A DNA stretch of 64,000 bases from Ectocarpus siliculosus (Eukaryota > Sar > Phaeophyceae > Ectocarpales > Ectocarpaceae), in contig FN648430.1 in NCBI GenBank assembly GCA_000310025.1, forward strand, positions 121,014 through 185,013, read 5' to 3'. Below, piece after piece: positions 1-10,831 of the stretch; positions within the stretch are counted from its first letter, which is position 1, and every line of letters begins with the position of its first letter. The translations under genes and the position numbers were made by a program. A model generated the notes under the pieces. It was not told the DNA's origin. It worked only from the letters and a program-made list of their open reading frames with translations, and did not search any database.

Positions 1-2511
1 GAGCTGTTCGAAAACGTATTGTTTCGTTTATGCATCCTCTTCGTCGTGGAGTAATCGAGCTTTGAAAATCGGTCCAGGGGGTGTGTTATCTTGTGTCATA
101 TACGGTATGTCGCACGTTTCCAGCTAGCTGGGTGATTATAACATTTTAACGGTCTTCACGACGAGAAGGTGTGTCGAGGAAGAGCTCTCTGATCAACATC
201 AATGCAAGCTACTACTATAGTTTACTTTTCGGCGGTGTCACCGTACTACGGTCTCTTGGTATGTGATTGATTGGGAGACGGTGTATTATGTGAGAGCCCG
301 TCGATGCTCTCCATGCCGTTCTCATCTAACCACGCCCAGAGAGGAGAAAGGGTGAGAACGCGATGCGAGCACCGAGGGGACCCAACGAACATACCAGCCC
401 TTTTCCCCGTGACCTACCAAGAGACACCGTAGGTCAGTGCACCACCCAGCACCGCCAAATAAGCACAACAAACAAAAAGCGTACATAAGCATTCAAACAT
501 CACATGATATGTCGGTGAGTAGACAGCAGACAGCAGCACTTGAGCCATGAATGGAAAGTGCTGTGCATGTCCTCCTGTCTGTCGAAAATAATAATAACAC
601 AATAACGGATCTTGTTGCAACGAGCTCGGCTGAGTTGTTGACTTCCCTTCCCTTCGTCCCCACAAATATGGGATTGTACCGGCCAATGACAGGCATCACC
701 AGAAAATAATCGACTGCTGGAAATCGGTGTGGATTGAACAGGCCGGGACGCCACGTAGGCTATGACACCGGGGATCACACGAAACACCGCAGGCGGAACG
801 GAGCGCTAGGCAGATCATGTCTCTTGTGATGCGGGCGAGCTCCCTTCGCCAGCAGCGGGCCTGTCTCGCTTGCAGATGGAGGCGTTGTGGCGGCTACATA
901 TACCCCACGCCATACGGCACAAACCTCCTTCGCCCGCCAGCCAGCCAGGCACTCCCCAAGGCACGACGGCCTGGCCACCGGGGTGGGGCCGGAGTCGAAG
1001 GACTAACGAATCTTTGCCGATGGACACCGTACTGCGTTCAAGGGTCGTACTCAAGAAGAGCGCGGCGTGTACTACTGTACTACTTACGACGAAGTTCCGT
1101 GCTTTGCTCACCCGTTTCCGATCACAACCACCGTCTCTTGGTCGCCATCTGCAGCCATCACCACCCCCGGCTGCCGTCGGATCCATGACCTGCCTCCGCC
1201 AACGCCCAGCGTTTTTGCGGCGGATGATTAGATGCCATGAGAATAACGTCGGCTTCAACTAACAACCATCTTGGCGAGGTTTGAACCAATTCGGCAACGC
1301 CGGACCTCTTGTATTTGGTCCGCGTGCACGCCGTGCCTCGGAGAGTATGACACACACACTAAGTATGCATATGCAGTATTATAGTAGCAGCAGTGCAGCA
1401 CCTTAATCGCACATAGACTACGTGTAGCTCGACGTTTTTCTAGGTGTTGTGCAAGCATAGACTAATTCGTACGCACTGCGGGCAGAGTTTTCGTACCGCG
1501 GATGGACGCGGAGCTACACGTATGCCAACGTCCAGGTTGCATCAAGCCTCACATACGCTCACCACCTCGCTTGAAAAATACAAAACTGGTGCTACAGAAA
1601 ATAGCATCAGGCTTCTGATGCTACATAAGATCCCCAACAAACCAACGACAAACTCGCGATACAGCCTTATTCGGCAGTACAGCAGTTAGAAACAGACCCC
1701 AATAGTTACAATCGTCTTCATACGTAACACTTATTCAAGCCATTATACATGTGTGAACATATGTATGTTACAACTTATAGTCTCTATTAAAACATCTGTA
1801 GACTAATTGTTGTGTCGGAGTCGTCATCGGGCTGTCGCCCTCACGCGCGGGCATGGCAGATGTTCTTCCGATTAAGGCAAGTGCACACGTACAGAGGCGC
1901 TGAGAATGTTCCACGACAGCAAGCACTCTACGTATGTACATACATGCCAGCCGCTCCTATTTGTGCCAGCCGGTCATGCGATTCGGGGTAGACTACAAGA
2001 AGATCGTGCTGCACATCACGTTCAGCAGCAGCAGCACAAGAGGCAGCACTTCGGAATTGGAATCTTGCTCGTACGCTGTATGCAGATGGCCGTGGACATG
2101 GTGCCACAGAGGAATGGCCAGGCTTAAAAACTCCACCAGTGAACTCACGAGGTGCTGCCTGGATCCTGTTGGCATCGGGCTCTCTGCCACACTACTGCGA
2201 ATGCCGCTGTGCAGAAACGCGCACCACCCGGCCTGTTGCTTGAATTATGCAATGTATGTAGGCATTGGTAGTTTTACCCATCACCGAGATGCCCATGGCT
2301 TAGCAACTGCCCATCGCAGACATCTGCTGGGCGGCTTGGGGGCCGATTGGGGGCCGCATGCTGCGGGGGGCGGGAGCGGCGGAAGTGATTCAAGGAGACG
2401 CGGCGCGTCTACAGCACAGCAGTAGACTATGCATACAAGAGAGCAGAGATGTTTCCTTCTTTCCCTCTCCAAGGTCTAGCCTACCACGTGTATCTTCAGC
2501 GCTGCGCCCAC
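1..2511. other. Stretch with no resolved gene
   Basis: I recognise no protein family here on either strand. The region should contain the later exons of the minus-strand gene that starts at 2657, because that exon ends in a splice donor at 2511-2510. I could not identify the continuation. Open frames around 815-1258 on both strands are arginine/proline-rich and overlap each other, which is typical of GC-rich non-coding DNA. Confidence 0.5.
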
Positions 2512-2657
2512 CTCTTGGAGTTAAACGCAGAGTTGGAAGCGATCGAAGCCGAAGACCGGGCAGAACGTATCGCCGCCGCCCCTGGACTGCTGAAGAACGC
2601 GCTTGCGCTCGTGATGGACGCCGCAGCCAACAGGGTCGCCTGCACCGCGCGGCCCAT
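2512..2657 (-). CDS. First exon of a putative plastid-targeted protein (identity unknown)
   Basis: This exon encodes 48 residues plus two bases of the next codon. It starts at an ATG in good context (ACCATGG) and ends at a GT donor (AAGAG|GTGGGC). Residues 1-20 form an Ala/Leu-rich signal peptide ending in ASAF, followed by a Ser/Ala/Arg-rich, acid-free segment. This is the bipartite plastid presequence of algae with secondary red plastids, in which a Phe right after the signal-peptide cleavage site is essential. The mature protein would lie in exons at lower coordinates that I could not find, so its function is unknown. The gene is divergent from the inositol dehydrogenase gene, with 656 bp between start codons. 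The opposite strand is also open here, but it carries no recognisable signal. Confidence 0.6.
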
Positions 2658-3313
2658 GGTGCAAAAGATATGCTTTTCCTTTTGCTGAAAAAGCAGGCCG
2701 GCGTTGGCGTGTGTTAGTGTTGAATGCCTCGCGCCCGCCGTAGGTATATGTCCGCGACGAGGGCACTCACTTTCCAGCCTAGGCGAGTAGTTGTGCTGCA
2801 GCGGCGCAGCAGCAGAGCTTCTGTACTTGGCGCGCACAAGCAAAATCCGAAACACATTGGCACTTTTATCGAACCAAACCGGAACCTCAGGTCTTGACGC
2901 GACTGCAGTTGACAGTCCCGGCCAATCACGGGCGTTGGTCTCGCTCTTTTCACCGCAGCAACTTCCCTTCAAAGCTTCAAAGGTACATGTATCAAGTATC
3001 AAGGTATCCGCTGGTTACAACCTAGATAAAAAAAAATAGGGATCCCTCCATAGTTAAAATAGAAGAAAGGCGGACCGCTTCGAGTGCAAACTGCTTTCAT
3101 GTAAACAAGAACTTCCGTCGCCGCAGGACGCAGGACACCACTAGACACCGGCGGTGCGGTGCGGGAAATATATCAATACTAATACTATCGCACCTACTGG
3201 GTCGCACTTCCAAAGCACACGTCCTTATCCCTGCTTCGTCTCTCTTCCTCCACATCTCTATCTACGCTTCTCTTCAGCTGCTCTCTGTAAAGCCGGGTCT
3301 GTAGACGTCGACC
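2658..3313. promoter_or_regulatory. Shared divergent intergenic region
   Basis: These 656 bp separate two divergent start codons, both followed by signal peptides with an SAF-type plastid motif. The stretch must contain both promoters. I see pyrimidine-rich sequence (TCTCTTCCTCC type) just upstream of the plus-strand start at 3314, and no clear TATA box. Confidence 0.4.
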
Positions 3314-6300
3314 ATGATGCAGTCTGGGGCTATGCTGGCCCTGATGGCCACATGCAGCTCTTGCTCAGCGTTTGTTCTTCCTCAGGCTTCGTTCAACAGA
3401 CTACCGACAGCGGCCTCGTCGGCATCGAGGGCGGCCTCACCCTTGAGGATGGCCGAAGAGCCGCTTGGAGTGGGAGTCATCGGCTGCGGCAGGATCGGAG
3501 ATGTGAGTGCATGAGCCATGCGTGCAAATCGCAGCAGTGGAGGTACATCGCTGGGCGCTTTGCCTGGAGCAAAGAGCTCAATGTAGAACGGCGTCGCTCT
3601 GCTGGTGGTTGTGTGATGGCGTGATGGTATCTTGTCATGGGCGTCGGAACTTTATCGGCAGTTGTTGTCTCGTCCAACACCTTGCTTTTCAGGCGGAGCC
3701 AGAAAACACACCAGCCAGGGAAGGTGCCTCACCGCCCTACAGCATTAGTAGTCTACTGCTCGACACGCTGTGTGGTGGCAGTCTACAGCCGTACCAGTCT
3801 TGATGTCTAGGCTTCACAACCGGCATCCGAATGAAGGGTTGGTTCCGATCAGGGTGCTGCTGTACCCCGCGGCATCTATTCGTATACCATCATATGCATA
3901 TGCTTAGAACAAGAGAGCTACAGCAGTATAGTCTGCTGTATAGCTGTGCGGCTGCTGCTGTGCACTGCTGTACACACATGGTACACACCGTATTTCTCTG
4001 TTGCATGGCAATAAGGTTGTTCCGTGCCCAAGTCTGCTGACATGCACAAGCACAAACACAGGACGGTAATGAGAGGGCAGCTGCATGTCTATATGTGCGG
4101 GGGTACTGCTCTACAGCAGATACCTTTCTAGGCAACGGCTGGATCCAGGGGCAAAGATGTCCACGCCTTTTCCCTGTAGCCGCGCCAGAATGATCTACGT
4201 ATCTACATATCTAGTGCTACATAAAACTGTTCTGTAACTCCTCGGAGTTCGCCGTCGAAGTTGCCTAACGGTAAGGCACGCCAGGGTACAGGTGCTGCTC
4301 CGATACCAGTTGCTACCTGCCGAAGTCATGCCCTATGAACAAAACTCAAGCAGACAGCAATTTAGTGGAATACAATGCATACTGCTGTACCCCGTGTCAC
4401 GTCGATCGATGATGATGATGTGCAACAACTATTAATAGAAGTATATACACGGAATTTCAAAGAAAACTACTGGTATGCATATTTGTATTTACAACAATTA
4501 TACTTGTACAGCGGTGCCCTCGGAGGTGCTGCAGCGCTGCCCTGGCAAGGATCCTTCGTTGACAAGAGATTGTGGAGTCGGGCCGTTCAACTCAGCTTAG
4601 GGTCGGACGGAACTAGAACATACTTGTGTGCTTGCGGCTTGCACTGCTGCTTGCACTGTTGCTTGCACTGCTGTGCCGCTGTGGTTAGTTTCCTTACGTA
4701 GAGCCAGAACTTGTATTTGCTGCTGAGCTGTTGCGCTCGCTGGCTTCACGTTGCAGTGGCGAATGAACCAAACATTTTGTCGTTGTACAGGCGTTGTTGT
4801 CTGTTTTGGGGATGTCGTGTTGAAATGCACACGGGAAACACACGCGCCTCCCCTATGCCGTGTCTTTTTCAGGGCTGTTAATTTGTCCAATCCAAAATCA
4901 TTTGCAATTTGCACTCAAGAGCCGTGCCCACCAGCAGCCAGGCACGGCCGTATGTATGGAGATGTGCACTCCTATCAACTAGCACTAATATGAGACATGC
5001 CGCTGAGCGCCACCGTGAGCAGCAATAGCGCTCCCGTGCGTGGTGTACAATGTACGACGTTCGACACTACCGTAGGGGTAACAGGGAAAAGCTGGCTCAA
5101 CAGCTTGGGATACTCCGGGTTCGGGTTGTAGCAGCAGGATGGCCTCTGCGGCTGTAGAAATGTGCCTATGGGTTTGTGATGCCACTGCACGGCACCGAAC
5201 GGTTGGTCGGGAATTCAACCACCAGCAGCAAGTTTCCGATTAAACGCTGGTGATGTTTGATGTTCTGTTCGTACTCCTATATTTTTTGGGCAGGATGCAT
5301 GTATATTGTGGAAATGTCTTGGTTCGGGCTTCGTTTCACCATCAGCAGCACGTTTACACTCGATGCCAGAGACCGTTGTGCTTTTTTCACGTGCTGGTGT
5401 GATGTAGCACTCAGTGGCGCGAGAGCCCCACGCCGCCAGCAACAAGGTCTGTGAAATAATACCACGTGCCGCCACACCGCACGTGTGCGTTTTCGATGCG
5501 GCCTGTTTCTCAACGTGGCGTGCCCAATCCAAACACAGCCCAGGAATCTTGTGTACGCACAGCACCGTAGTATTTTTAGTGGCCTTTCCTGCGTGCAATC
5601 TGGCACAGCTTCACGCCCTTCTGTCCCGACAGGCAGCTACAAGGCGGCCCCTGCTTGGTGGAACGCCAGTTCCCGCGCTCAACACCCAAGCATACAGACG
5701 TACACACCCATACGCGAACATAGAGAAAAGCGAGAAAAAAGAGAAAAGTCCTATCCCCGAGTGGTCCCCGCTCTGCTTCCCTTCCCTTCCCACTTGTTTC
5801 TTTCTTGTGTACGTCGCCCCACGAATATTTCTATTGTGAGGTCGAAAAGGGCTACTATATCTATATTCTCTCTGATTCTATTGGGGCTTGTGCTCACGAA
5901 GAGGAACAAAGACGGGGGTCTCAACTACACTCCGCCGCCCCGAACGAAACGCAACAAATTCCCGGATGACATGATGCAAACAAGAGCAAGAGCGATATCC
6001 CTGAGTCTTGTCCCCCACCGAACAATTCTGACGTGACCTCACACGTTGCACGAATGCCGGGCACGAAAAACCAGATCCATGCCAAGACCTTGGCCTTCCG
6101 AACCCCCGGGGCTAAGCTGGTGGCAGTGTCGGACATCTTCGAGGAGGCTGGCGCTCGTGTCGTCGAGGGGTGCAACGGCCTGCCCAAGTTCTACAAGGTG
6201 GGGCCTGTGGTGTGCGAGTACAAGTACGAGGAGAACAGCGCCGCCGAAGAGACCCGGGATTACTGTAGGAACATTTGTCTCTCTCGAATGAGAGCGACTT

Positions 6301-9300
6301 GGAACGATCCATGCGCTTGTTGCGCAGGCCCATCCCAGGGTCTTGGGGTGTTTGTGCGTGCAAATTTTATGGCCACCCTTGGTTGTCGCAGGATAGGATA
6401 TATAGTCACGTCCTTGATGGTTTGCAGAATGCGGATGGATAACCTTTGGTGCAGCCTTCGTCATACACTCTGGCGTTTTGTCCTCCCCTCCGATTTTTTT
6501 TTCATCGTCACACACACAGACAGCCCAGCAGTCGTGTTGGCGTATTTTATCCTGCTTTTATTGTTATTATAAGGCTGACGTCTTTTCATTGGTCAACCGA
6601 CTATTTAGCGCGGTCGATGCTATTTCAATAATACACATTAATTTACACATACACCGCTGCGCGTGCGTGTGTTTGGTTGGTACAATATCAACATACGCGT
6701 ATGAATGTATGATAGGACTGGAAGGAGATGGTGCACGACCCCGAGGTAGGGGCCATCGTGGTGGGATCGCCAACACCGTTCCATGCGGAGCAGATCATCG
6801 AGGCGGCCAAGCTCGGCAAGCACATCTTCTGCGAGAAGGTCAGACCGCGACCTCCCGTCTGCCAAGGATTGTAATAGCGAGAGTTGCTAAAATGGAAAAT
6901 GGTCCTGTAAATAGCGTCAACCCCGAAGAACCATTATAGTATAGCCAGGATGAGTTCCGTCTCGATAGCATAGCATTGACTTATGTATGCAAAGCAGTTG
7001 AGTTTCGCCTTGACTTTCTCGAAGCTTGCCATTTCTTTTTTCTTCTGCCTGACTCGTTTGAACTTGTTCGTTTTTCTTCCTTTTACGGGATGCACCATCG
7101 TATGTCGGTCTTCTTTCAACAGTCTGGCTGATCTGACCTTTCCTGACGCAATTCTGTGGTCCACACGTTCATGCCGAACGACCCCATCACCTATCATAGA
7201 AGTAATTACGTCCGACCATGTCGGAGTCATACCGTCGGTCATCATGCAAGTTTGTTGCGTCACGTTAGCCCTTCCTCGCCATGACTCCGTCGTGTCATGC
7301 TGTTCCCGCTTTTTGTCTTGGTCCTGCAGCCCATTTCTTTCGACGTGCCGACGATCGACGTCGCCCTTAAGGCCGTAGCGGACAACGACGTGAAGCTGCT
7401 CCTCGGCTTCCAGAGGCGGTTCGACTCCAACTTCCGCACCATCCGCGAGAAGGTTGTACTGGATGCTCTTGTATTTTTTTGTTGTTGTTGGCTTCACTGC
7501 AAATCAGCGCTCACAGCACTATGATAGTGCCGTTTACTCCAACCCGTGGTCACACAGAAGGGCCCCTCTCTACCCTCCCCTCCTGCGGTACGTTGCTTCG
7601 ATTTTTAATGCGAGAAGAGTTCAGCACTCTCTTCCCTCTGTGTATACACGAACTAGCGCTATCCACTAGGCCAGGAGCGGAAGCGAGAGAAAAACTTACT
7701 TCTGCAAGAAAAGCTCGCTTACGCCGGGATCCGAACCCCTGACCTGACCTCTAGAAGGTTTCGAGGATACCAACTAGACCACCGGGGCGACCGGCGCATT
7801 ACACGGTATATATCTCTCTGCAAGAAATGTTGCTGGCTGTCGCCGTTGTTGTTGTTGCTGTTGCCGTTAGAGTGCTTCTGGTGCTATGGTCGCGCATGTG
7901 CGGTGAAGTCATGACTCCTCCGCCTCTGCTGCTGCTTTTTTTTTTTTTGCTGTTGTCAGATCAACGAGGGCACCATCGGAGACGTGCGTACCATCCACAT
8001 CACCAGCCGCGACCCCGCGCCGCCCCCGGTGGCCTACCTGCAGAACAGCGGCGGCATCTTCATGGACATGACCAGCCACGACTTCGACATGGCCCGCTTC
8101 CTGGTGCGTACAATACATGGAAATTACAGTACAGTTCATGTATAGGAGGATTTGTTTTTCTGATTTTCGCCAAGAGTGCACAAAAAATTGATACCAGTAT
8201 TGCACACCTCGGCACCCTCACCCTATCCCCTCAGAGGCCCGGAAGGCCGAAAACAAGAACGTGTATGTATGCATTGTTTTTTCTCTTTTCTCTTCGTGCG
8301 GATTATGTAGGACCCACTTAACGCAATGCGCATGGTAAGCGGGACACTTCGTGCGCTATAGCTATATAAGAATGTACTGCTCAAGCGACGACGTCCCACG
8401 CACACATGTACATGTGCTTGGAGCGGAACAGGTGCTGGCTTGATGTGCTACGTATGATACCCCGTTTTGTCTATTTACCAGGGGGCTCACGAAATGCTAC
8501 TATATAATACTTGAAGTAGGCTGGATGCACTGCCACCCTCACCCCCTGATTTTTCGGGTGCCTCCTCCACCATGGCTATTTGGTTGCCTCTTGTGACTGC
8601 TGTGACGTTTTGCACTTCATCTATATACGGTACCTCAGGTTGCATCAAGGGTGGTCGAGCACTGCTGTACGTGAAGTAAACGCACCGGACTTGTTTTGGT
8701 CAGTATTTTTCCTTTCTACCCCCATGACGTTTCTGTGTGTTCACAAGGCCTGTTTTTCTTTTCATGTCGTGTTTCAGGTTGGTGACGAGATCGACGAGGT
8801 GTTCGTTACCGCTACCGCCTTTGACCCGGAGGCCAAGGAGGCCGACGACTTCGACACCGCAAACACCCACCTCAAGTTCAAGGTGAAGTGGAGTGAAGTG
8901 AAGGAGTAGCCAACCTTACCCTCCCTCCCTTTCGTCCAATCGAACGATCAAGTCTCTCTACGGCCAGTCCGACTTTCATGTCGATTACCACCAGTGTGTC
9001 TACGACAAGTCCGTTCTTCTGGGCAAGTTTGTCACTGCCAGTCAGACCTTGGTGTGCAAGTCTGTCGACAGTACAAGTCTATCAGTAGCCAGTCCGATTG
9101 TCTTCGTAGTCAGATTACGACCAATTCGACCGTAGTCACGCAGCAATCGTTTCGTGGTTCTTGTCGGATACGCGTGGTTTAGATTTGTTGCACCACGACT
9201 ACGAAATGGGCGACCAAAAAAAGTCCATCATGTGTTGATCTTGATCGTTGCCGCCGCCATGACCTATGCCCTGTTTTGTGCGGCGCAACGATCCCTAATT

Positions 9301-10831
9301 TTTCAAAAAGTTTGGAACATGGCTTTATTTGACATTTTACCTGCATACTGTTTCGGGGAAGCTTTTGGTACGATCGCATGAGGTCTTGCTTGAACAAGTA
9401 ATACCACGTGTGTCACACCCGACATCGCTCCTACCAACGACGTTATTTCTTTGGTCATTTCTACTCGTCAGAACGGGGCCTTCGGCGTGATCGAGAACTC
9501 GAGGCGCTGCTCCTTCGGGTACGACCAGCGTGTCGAAGTCTTCGGCGCCGGCGGGTCTATCTCAGGCGCCAACCGCTCCCCGCAGAATGTGCTGGTCAAC
9601 AACGAGGACGGCCTCAACGCTGGTGGGTGCAACTCAGTTGCGGCGGAGCTGTAGATGAAAGAGTATTTATTCATGTACTTACGTTATACTTGAGTACTTA
9701 TAGGCGCGAAACTCCTGGGCTAGTCTATGTCTATGTGAGCGGTGGTATTGTGTCTATCTTCATGCGTCGTTCGTGGTATGCGTAGGGTTGCGTTCTGTAG
9801 TACCGGCGTGGGAAGGGGTAGAGATGCCTCGCGTTGACATGGCGCGTGAGCTTTTGAGCTTGTCCCGATAGCATTGAACTATAGTTGTCGTGTCTCTGTT
9901 TGTTGCCTTTACCGTTGATGTTTGCCAAACCAAACTCTTGTCCTCCAGTAGGAACGAAAGATGTCACGGTAAGGCACCGCCGCCGCTCGCTGTGGACTAC
10001 GGTTCTCGGTCCATGACACATACATACAGTCAGTATTCTCTAGCAAATCCTGACCATGGCTGCATCTGTAGTGACGGTTTCGCTGGCATGAATGTGCGAA
10101 CCGGGCACCACTCGTCGTTTTTTCGGATAAACTGGTTTGGCTCTGGTTCGAAATGCTTCCTCCAGGTGTGCCGTACAGCTTCTTCCTGGACAGGTATGCT
10201 GATTCGTACGTGAACATCATGTCCGCCTTCGTGAAGTACGTCAAGACCGGAGACGAGTCCCTCGAGCCAGCCCTCGGCATCGACGGCAAGGTCACCATTT
10301 TCATCGGTACGTTGTCGGTATTGCTGCTGCTGCTGCTGCTGTGGTGGCCACTGTTGTTGTGCTGCTTGCGCTGTTTTCTCCACGTCGAACCCCGCTCTGG
10401 TCCCTGCACCTTGTGAAACTCCAATTCTGAAATTATCTCACTGGTCCGGCTGGTCAGGGGATAAGAAATTTGAATGTGTTTGCCATTGTACTAAAATATA
10501 CTATAATTAGTAGAACGGTTTTCCTGTGCCTCTCGCCTGCTCCGAAGGTGTAGAGCAACAAGCATCCTGCCTCTTCCGCATCATTTCGAAGAAATTAGCC
10601 CTCTCATATGCGTACACACCCCCATGCCCTGTCCATACACCGTTATGATTTGCGCAGAGGTCGCTTGTTTTTGTTGGCATGCATGCCTTTCATCCCCGTC
10701 CCTGCCCCCTCCACCTGGCTTTCGTTTGCCTTGGAATCGTTTTGAATCATGTAGGAATGGCCGCCGCACGAAGTGCAAAGGAGGGCCGCCCGGTGAAGAT
10801 CTCAGAGATCGCGGCTGAGTTCGGCTGCTAA
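3314..10831 (+). CDS. Myo-inositol 2-dehydrogenase-like oxidoreductase (Gfo/Idh/MocA family), nine exons
   Basis: Predicted NAD(P)-dependent oxidation of myo-inositol to 2-keto-myo-inositol, first step of inositol catabolism. Exons: 3314-3502, 6075-6197, 6716-6838, 7330-7452, 7960-8103, 8778-8882, 9472-9622, 10166-10306, 10755-10831. All phases agree and give 391 residues ending in TAA. The Rossmann nucleotide-binding motif VIGCGRIGD closes exon 1. The catalytic-lysine motif FCEKP spans exons 3 and 4. The family's Asp/His pair lies in MDMTSHDFD of exon 5. A C-terminal REGRPVKxSEI-like tail matches bacterial IolG-type enzymes. Residues 1-45 precede the conserved domain and contain a hydrophobic segment ending CSAFVLP, which resembles a plastid bipartite presequence. 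Exons 2, 3 and 4 are each exactly 123 nt. Other sugar dehydrogenases of this family cannot be excluded as the true activity. The exon structure is secure. Confidence 0.9.
7713..7791 (-). repeat. tRNA-like sequence (SINE or tRNA pseudogene) in intron 4
   Basis: Read on the minus strand, this stretch has an A-box-like TGGTCTAGTTGG and a B-box-like GGTTCGGATCC, spaced as in a tRNA gene. The ends pair only partly and the anticodon arm is not clean, so it is not an intact tRNA. It lies inside an intron of the inositol dehydrogenase gene. A related, more degenerate copy lies at 53704-53766. Confidence 0.45.

Noticed and set aside
2449-2688. Plus-strand frame with a Glu/Ala-rich helical stretch
   Set aside because: It is the complement of the minus-strand exon that carries the ASAFF presequence, which has a better start context and a splice donor.
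7713-7791. A functional tRNA gene
   Set aside because: A- and B-box-like sequences are present, but the acceptor stem pairs poorly and no clean seven-base anticodon loop forms.
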